DNA from: Gemmatimonadota bacterium
Lineage (GTDB): Bacteria; Gemmatimonadota; Gemmatimonadetes; Longimicrobiales; Gaopeijiaceae
DNA: 48,237 nt
Reading direction: 5' to 3'
NCBI GenBank assembly: GCA_028874905.1
Contig: JAPPGZ010000002.1
Span: forward strand, 1 to 48,237
Position numbers and translations under genes: made by a program. Of this stretch, positions 45,865 to 48,237 are shown piece after piece (within the stretch, counting starts at the first letter, position 1; each line of letters begins with the position of its first letter). Under the pieces are notes generated by a model. That model made no database searches. It saw only the letters and a program-made list of their open reading frames with translations, and was not told the origin of the DNA.

Positions 45865-46843
45865 CGTCCGGCCCGGGCTCGGGCGGCGTGGCAGGGTGCT
45901 CCGGGAGGGCCGCCGGGTTCTGAGGACCGAGGCGGAAGCCGTGAGAGGTCTGGCGGACAGCCTTGGGGAGAGCTTTCTCGACGCGGTCGACGTGGTCCAT
46001 GACGCCAAGGGGAAGATCGTGGTTTCCGGCATCGGCAAGTCGGGGCTTGTCGCGCGCAAGGTCGCTGCCACGCTAACGGCGACGGGGACCCGTGCCGCAT
46101 TCCTCCATCCCGTCGACGGGCTCCACGGCGACCTGGGCATGGTCGGACCGGAGGACGTAATGGTCCTGCTGTCCAAGAGCGGCGCGACCCGTGAGCTGGA
46201 AGGGCTGCTCGCGTTCGCCGAGGGTCATGGAATCGCCGTGATCGCTCTCGTCGGCGATTGTGTTTCGGCGTTGGCAAGACGGGCCACGATTGCGGTCGAT
46301 TGCGGAGTGCCTTCGGAAGCCTGTCCCATGGATCTCACGCCGACCTGCTCCACGACCGCCAGTCTGGCGATGGGCGACGCACTCGCGATAGCGTTACTGA
46401 CGCGGCGGGGGTTCGGGCACCGGGAACTGGCGCGAATTCACCCGGGCGGGGCGCTGGGACTGCGTCTGACCCTGAAGGTGGGGGATGTGATGGTGAGCGA
46501 TGACTATCCCTCGGTGCCGGCGGACTGTCGTGCTCGCGATGTCATCGTACCACTGGCACGAATGAGAGGTACGGTTCCGGTGGTCGAAGCGGATCATTCC
46601 GTGAGCGGAGTGGTCACAGCAGGCGACCTCACGCGGCTCATGGAAGGTACGGACGCGTTCCTGAACGTTCCGGTATCGGATTTCATGAATCGCTCGCCCA
46701 GGCTCACCTCACCGGAGGAGCTGGGGTCGGCGGCGGTGCGGCGCATGGAGAAGCATGGGATCATGGCAATGCCGGTGGTGAACGACGGTGTTCTGGTCGG
46801 CATCGTACACCTGCACGACCTCCTGCGCGCCGGGGTCGTCTGA
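45848..46843 (+). CDS. kdsD: Arabinose-5-phosphate isomerase (KpsF/GutQ family)
   Basis: 331 aa. Converts ribulose-5-P to arabinose-5-P, the KDO precursor. SIS domain: SGIGKSGLVARKVAATL, LHPVDGLHGDLGM, LLSKSGATRELEG, CPMDLTPTCSTTASLAMGDALA, and HPGGALGLRL. Two CBS motifs follow (VGDVMVSDDYPSV and VSDFMNRSPRLTS). GTG 45848 has gaggag 7 bases upstream. Its stop overlaps the lptC ATG by one base. Confidence 0.95.
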   Translation: MSVANDVRPGLGRRGRVLREGRRVLRTEAEAVRGLADSLGESFLDAVDVVHDAKGKIVVSGIGKSGLVARKVAATLTATGTRAAFLHPVDGLHGDLGMVGPEDVMVLLSKSGATRELEGLLAFAEGHGIAVIALVGDCVSALARRATIAVDCGVPSEACPMDLTPTCSTTASLAMGDALAIALLTRRGFGHRELARIHPGGALGLRLTLKVGDVMVSDDYPSVPADCRARDVIVPLARMRGTVPVVEADHSVSGVVTAGDLTRLMEGTDAFLNVPVSDFMNRSPRLTSPEELGSAAVRRMEKHGIMAMPVVNDGVLVGIVHLHDLLRAGVV

Positions 46844-47412
46844 TGGCGACCGGGACGAGACCGAAGACCCGGCCCCACGGGGTCTTGCGCACCGCTCACT
46901 GGTGGCCGGGTTGCCTGCCTCTGCTGGCCGCGGCGTGCATCAACACGACAGAAGAGCCTCCACCGGCGGGATTGGAGACGGTGGACGCCGATGAGATCGT
47001 GTACGGCGTATCCCTCAACATGTCCCGTGAGGGCATCCGTGAGGCGATGCTCTCGGCCGACAGCATGTTCAGTTGGAAGGACTCGGCGCACGCGCGTGTG
47101 ATGGGTCTGTCCCTGGTCGTGTTTGACGACAGGGGGGGACGCAGGGCCACCATTACGGCCGATGAGGGACGCCTGAACCGGATGGGCAACGAATTGACCG
47201 CGTCGGGCAACGCGGTGCTGAGCATCCCGGAGCAGGGGCGCGAAATCCGCACGGAAGAACTCCATTTTGCGCCCGAGGTCGATCGGGTCTGGACCGACGT
47301 GCCGGTCGTGATGCACGAGGACGGGTGCGTTTTCGAGGGGGACCGACTCCAGTCGGATATGGACTTCGACGACGTCAGGATATGGGGAACCCGGGAGCGG
47401 GGGTGCTCCTGA
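46843..47412 (+). CDS. lptC: LptC-like LPS export protein, probable lipoprotein
   Basis: 189 aa. After a basic start (RPKTRPH) comes a short hydrophobic part and a likely lipobox LLAAAC (Cys at about 32), so it may be lipid-anchored instead of held by a single transmembrane helix as in Escherichia. The rest is LptC-like beta jelly-roll: YGVSLNMSREGI, RRATITADEGRLNRMG, LTASGNAVLS, GREIRTEELHFAPE. ATG 46843. Receives LPS from LptB2FG and passes it to LptA. Confidence 0.85.
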   Translation: MATGTRPKTRPHGVLRTAHWWPGCLPLLAAACINTTEEPPPAGLETVDADEIVYGVSLNMSREGIREAMLSADSMFSWKDSAHARVMGLSLVVFDDRGGRRATITADEGRLNRMGNELTASGNAVLSIPEQGREIRTEELHFAPEVDRVWTDVPVVMHEDGCVFEGDRLQSDMDFDDVRIWGTRERGCS

Positions 47413-47414
47413 CG

Positions 47415-48237
47415 ATGCGGGTCGCAAGTTGGGCCGGCGTGGTGTGCCTTGCCGCGGCCGTTCTGCCCGGTGCCTTAGCCGGGCAGCCGCGACAGTGCTG
47501 GCTCGACGCCGTGGGCGGCTATACCCACAGCACCCGCTTCGATTCCCTCAACTACATTCACCGGGCCTCCGGCGGGATCGACTATCGATGCTCGGACGGC
47601 ACTCGAATCCTCGCCGATTCGGCGGTGGTCTTCGAGTTCAACGGCACTGTGCAACTGTTCGGCAGGATTCGTTTTGAGGACGCGGACACCCGGCTCGACG
47701 CCGACACCGCCCGCTACTTCGGCAACGTCAGCCAGCTGGAGGCATGGTCCAGCGTCACGGTGACGGACCTCCACAGCGACGCAATCATCGAAGGCGACAG
47801 CCTCAGGTACTATCAGGCATCGGAGTATCGTCCCCTGGATCGCGTTCTGGTCTACGGAGGCGACCCGCGCGCCACGTTTCATCCGCCACCCGTGCCGATG
47901 CCGCCCCCCGCTCCGGCCGTTCCGGAGGCCGCCGACACGATCGACGTGGAGGAGACCGACAGCGCGGAGGCCGAGGAGACCGACAGCACGGAGGCGGGGG
48001 TGCCCGAGCCCGGAGAACCCGAGCCCCCGGACAGCGCGGAGGCCGAGGTGCCCGGAGTCGCCGAAGCCGAGCTTTCCGACAGCACGGAGGCCGGGGCGGA
48101 AGAGCCCGCCGAGGCCGAATCGCCGGACAGTACGGAAGCCGAATCGCCGGACAGTACGGAAGCCGAATCGCCGGACAGTACGGAGGCCGAATCGCCGGAC
48201 AGTACGGAAGCCGAATCGCCGGACAGTACGGAAGCCG
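47415..48237 (+). CDS. OstA/LptA-domain LPS transport protein, partial
   Basis: 274 codons are visible; the gene continues past the window. Signal peptide at 1-22 (VVCLAAAVLPGALAG). The OstA-type beta repeats follow: YRCSDGTRILADSAVVFEF, TVQLFGRIRFEDADTRLDAD, EAWSSVTVTDLHSDAIIEGD. From about residue 155 it turns into a Pro/Glu/Asp/Ser-rich acidic region, ending in five 8-residue repeats of ESPDSTEA. It may be LptA or an LptD with an inserted repeat region; the rest of the gene decides. ATG 47415, 2 bp after lptC. Confidence 0.8.
   Translation, partial: MRVASWAGVVCLAAAVLPGALAGQPRQCWLDAVGGYTHSTRFDSLNYIHRASGGIDYRCSDGTRILADSAVVFEFNGTVQLFGRIRFEDADTRLDADTARYFGNVSQLEAWSSVTVTDLHSDAIIEGDSLRYYQASEYRPLDRVLVYGGDPRATFHPPPVPMPPPAPAVPEAADTIDVEETDSAEAEETDSTEAGVPEPGEPEPPDSAEAEVPGVAEAELSDSTEAGAEEPAEAESPDSTEAESPDSTEAESPDSTEAESPDSTEAESPDSTEA
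48117..48236 (+). repeat. 24-bp tandem repeat, five copies, runs off the window
   Basis: Units start at 48117, 48141, 48165, 48189 and 48213, each 24 bp coding ESPDSTEA. Only one base differs (gag for gaa in unit 3). A sixth unit begins at 48237. Older, diverged copies of the DSTEA/DSAEA element precede it from about 47955. 24 is a multiple of three, so copy-number change alters length without a frameshift. Confidence 0.97.

Overview
The window is a dense, GC-rich (roughly two-thirds G+C by eye) chromosomal segment of a diderm bacterium. It is almost entirely housekeeping genes and holds no phage, insertion sequence or CRISPR array. Gene content and protein style (K+-type membrane pyrophosphatase, long acidic tails, a GWxTD-like secreted protein, many TTG/GTG starts, CMP-KDO and Lpt genes) suggest a member of the Gemmatimonadota or a relative. 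That placement is an inference without database support. No stretch over 300 bases lacks a gene.

Layout. 1-54: 3' part of a tRNA-Gln. 107-1909: secreted protein of unknown role. 1.9-6.4 kb: prs, L25/Ctc, pth and the pyrophosphate-driven ion pump hppA, behind a clear sigma70-type promoter. 6.5-8.8 kb: an M20 metallohydrolase converging on a class II aldolase-like gene. 9.0-14.7 kb: a ribosomal operon starting with one gene that encodes S6 and S18 fused, then L9, rsfS, smc and an MBL hydrolase. 14.9-22.7 kb: DAHP synthase, yraN, the SRP RNA with its own promoter, dnaX, ybaB, recR, a small membrane protein, pgsA, pncC-like cinA, grpE and dnaJ. 22.7-24.9 kb (minus): cysteine desulfurase and mnmA, the sulfur relay to tRNA. 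25.1-28.6 kb: sucC, sucD, a CBS protein and ndk.

28.6-34.7 kb: a complete fatty-acid initiation and elongation set (DUF177, rpmF, plsX, fabH, fabD, fabG, acpP, fabF) from a promoter that seems to give a leaderless mRNA; ispF, a DedA protein and a Xer recombinase follow. 36.7-40.3 kb: a divergent pair, an S41 protease (minus) and glutamine-dependent NAD synthetase (plus). 40.3-42.0 kb: an uncharacterised zinc-ribbon protein divergent from an orphan pabA/trpG, only 22 bp apart. 42.0-48.2 kb: an outer-membrane lipopolysaccharide block (kdsB, pyrG, kdsA, kdsC, kdsD, lptC, OstA/LptA-like) covering the route from arabinose-5-phosphate to CMP-KDO plus LPS transport; the last gene runs off the window inside a 24-bp tandem repeat.

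Most genes are tightly packed, with 1-17 bp overlaps and few SD-poor gaps. Convergent neighbours abut or overlap with no visible intrinsic terminators. No wholly new multi-gene system stands out. The most unusual items are the S6-S18 fusion with its leader hairpin, the back-to-back near-leaderless promoters at 41.35 kb, the duplicated start region of prs, the atypical SRP RNA apical loop, and the repeat-bearing OstA protein.
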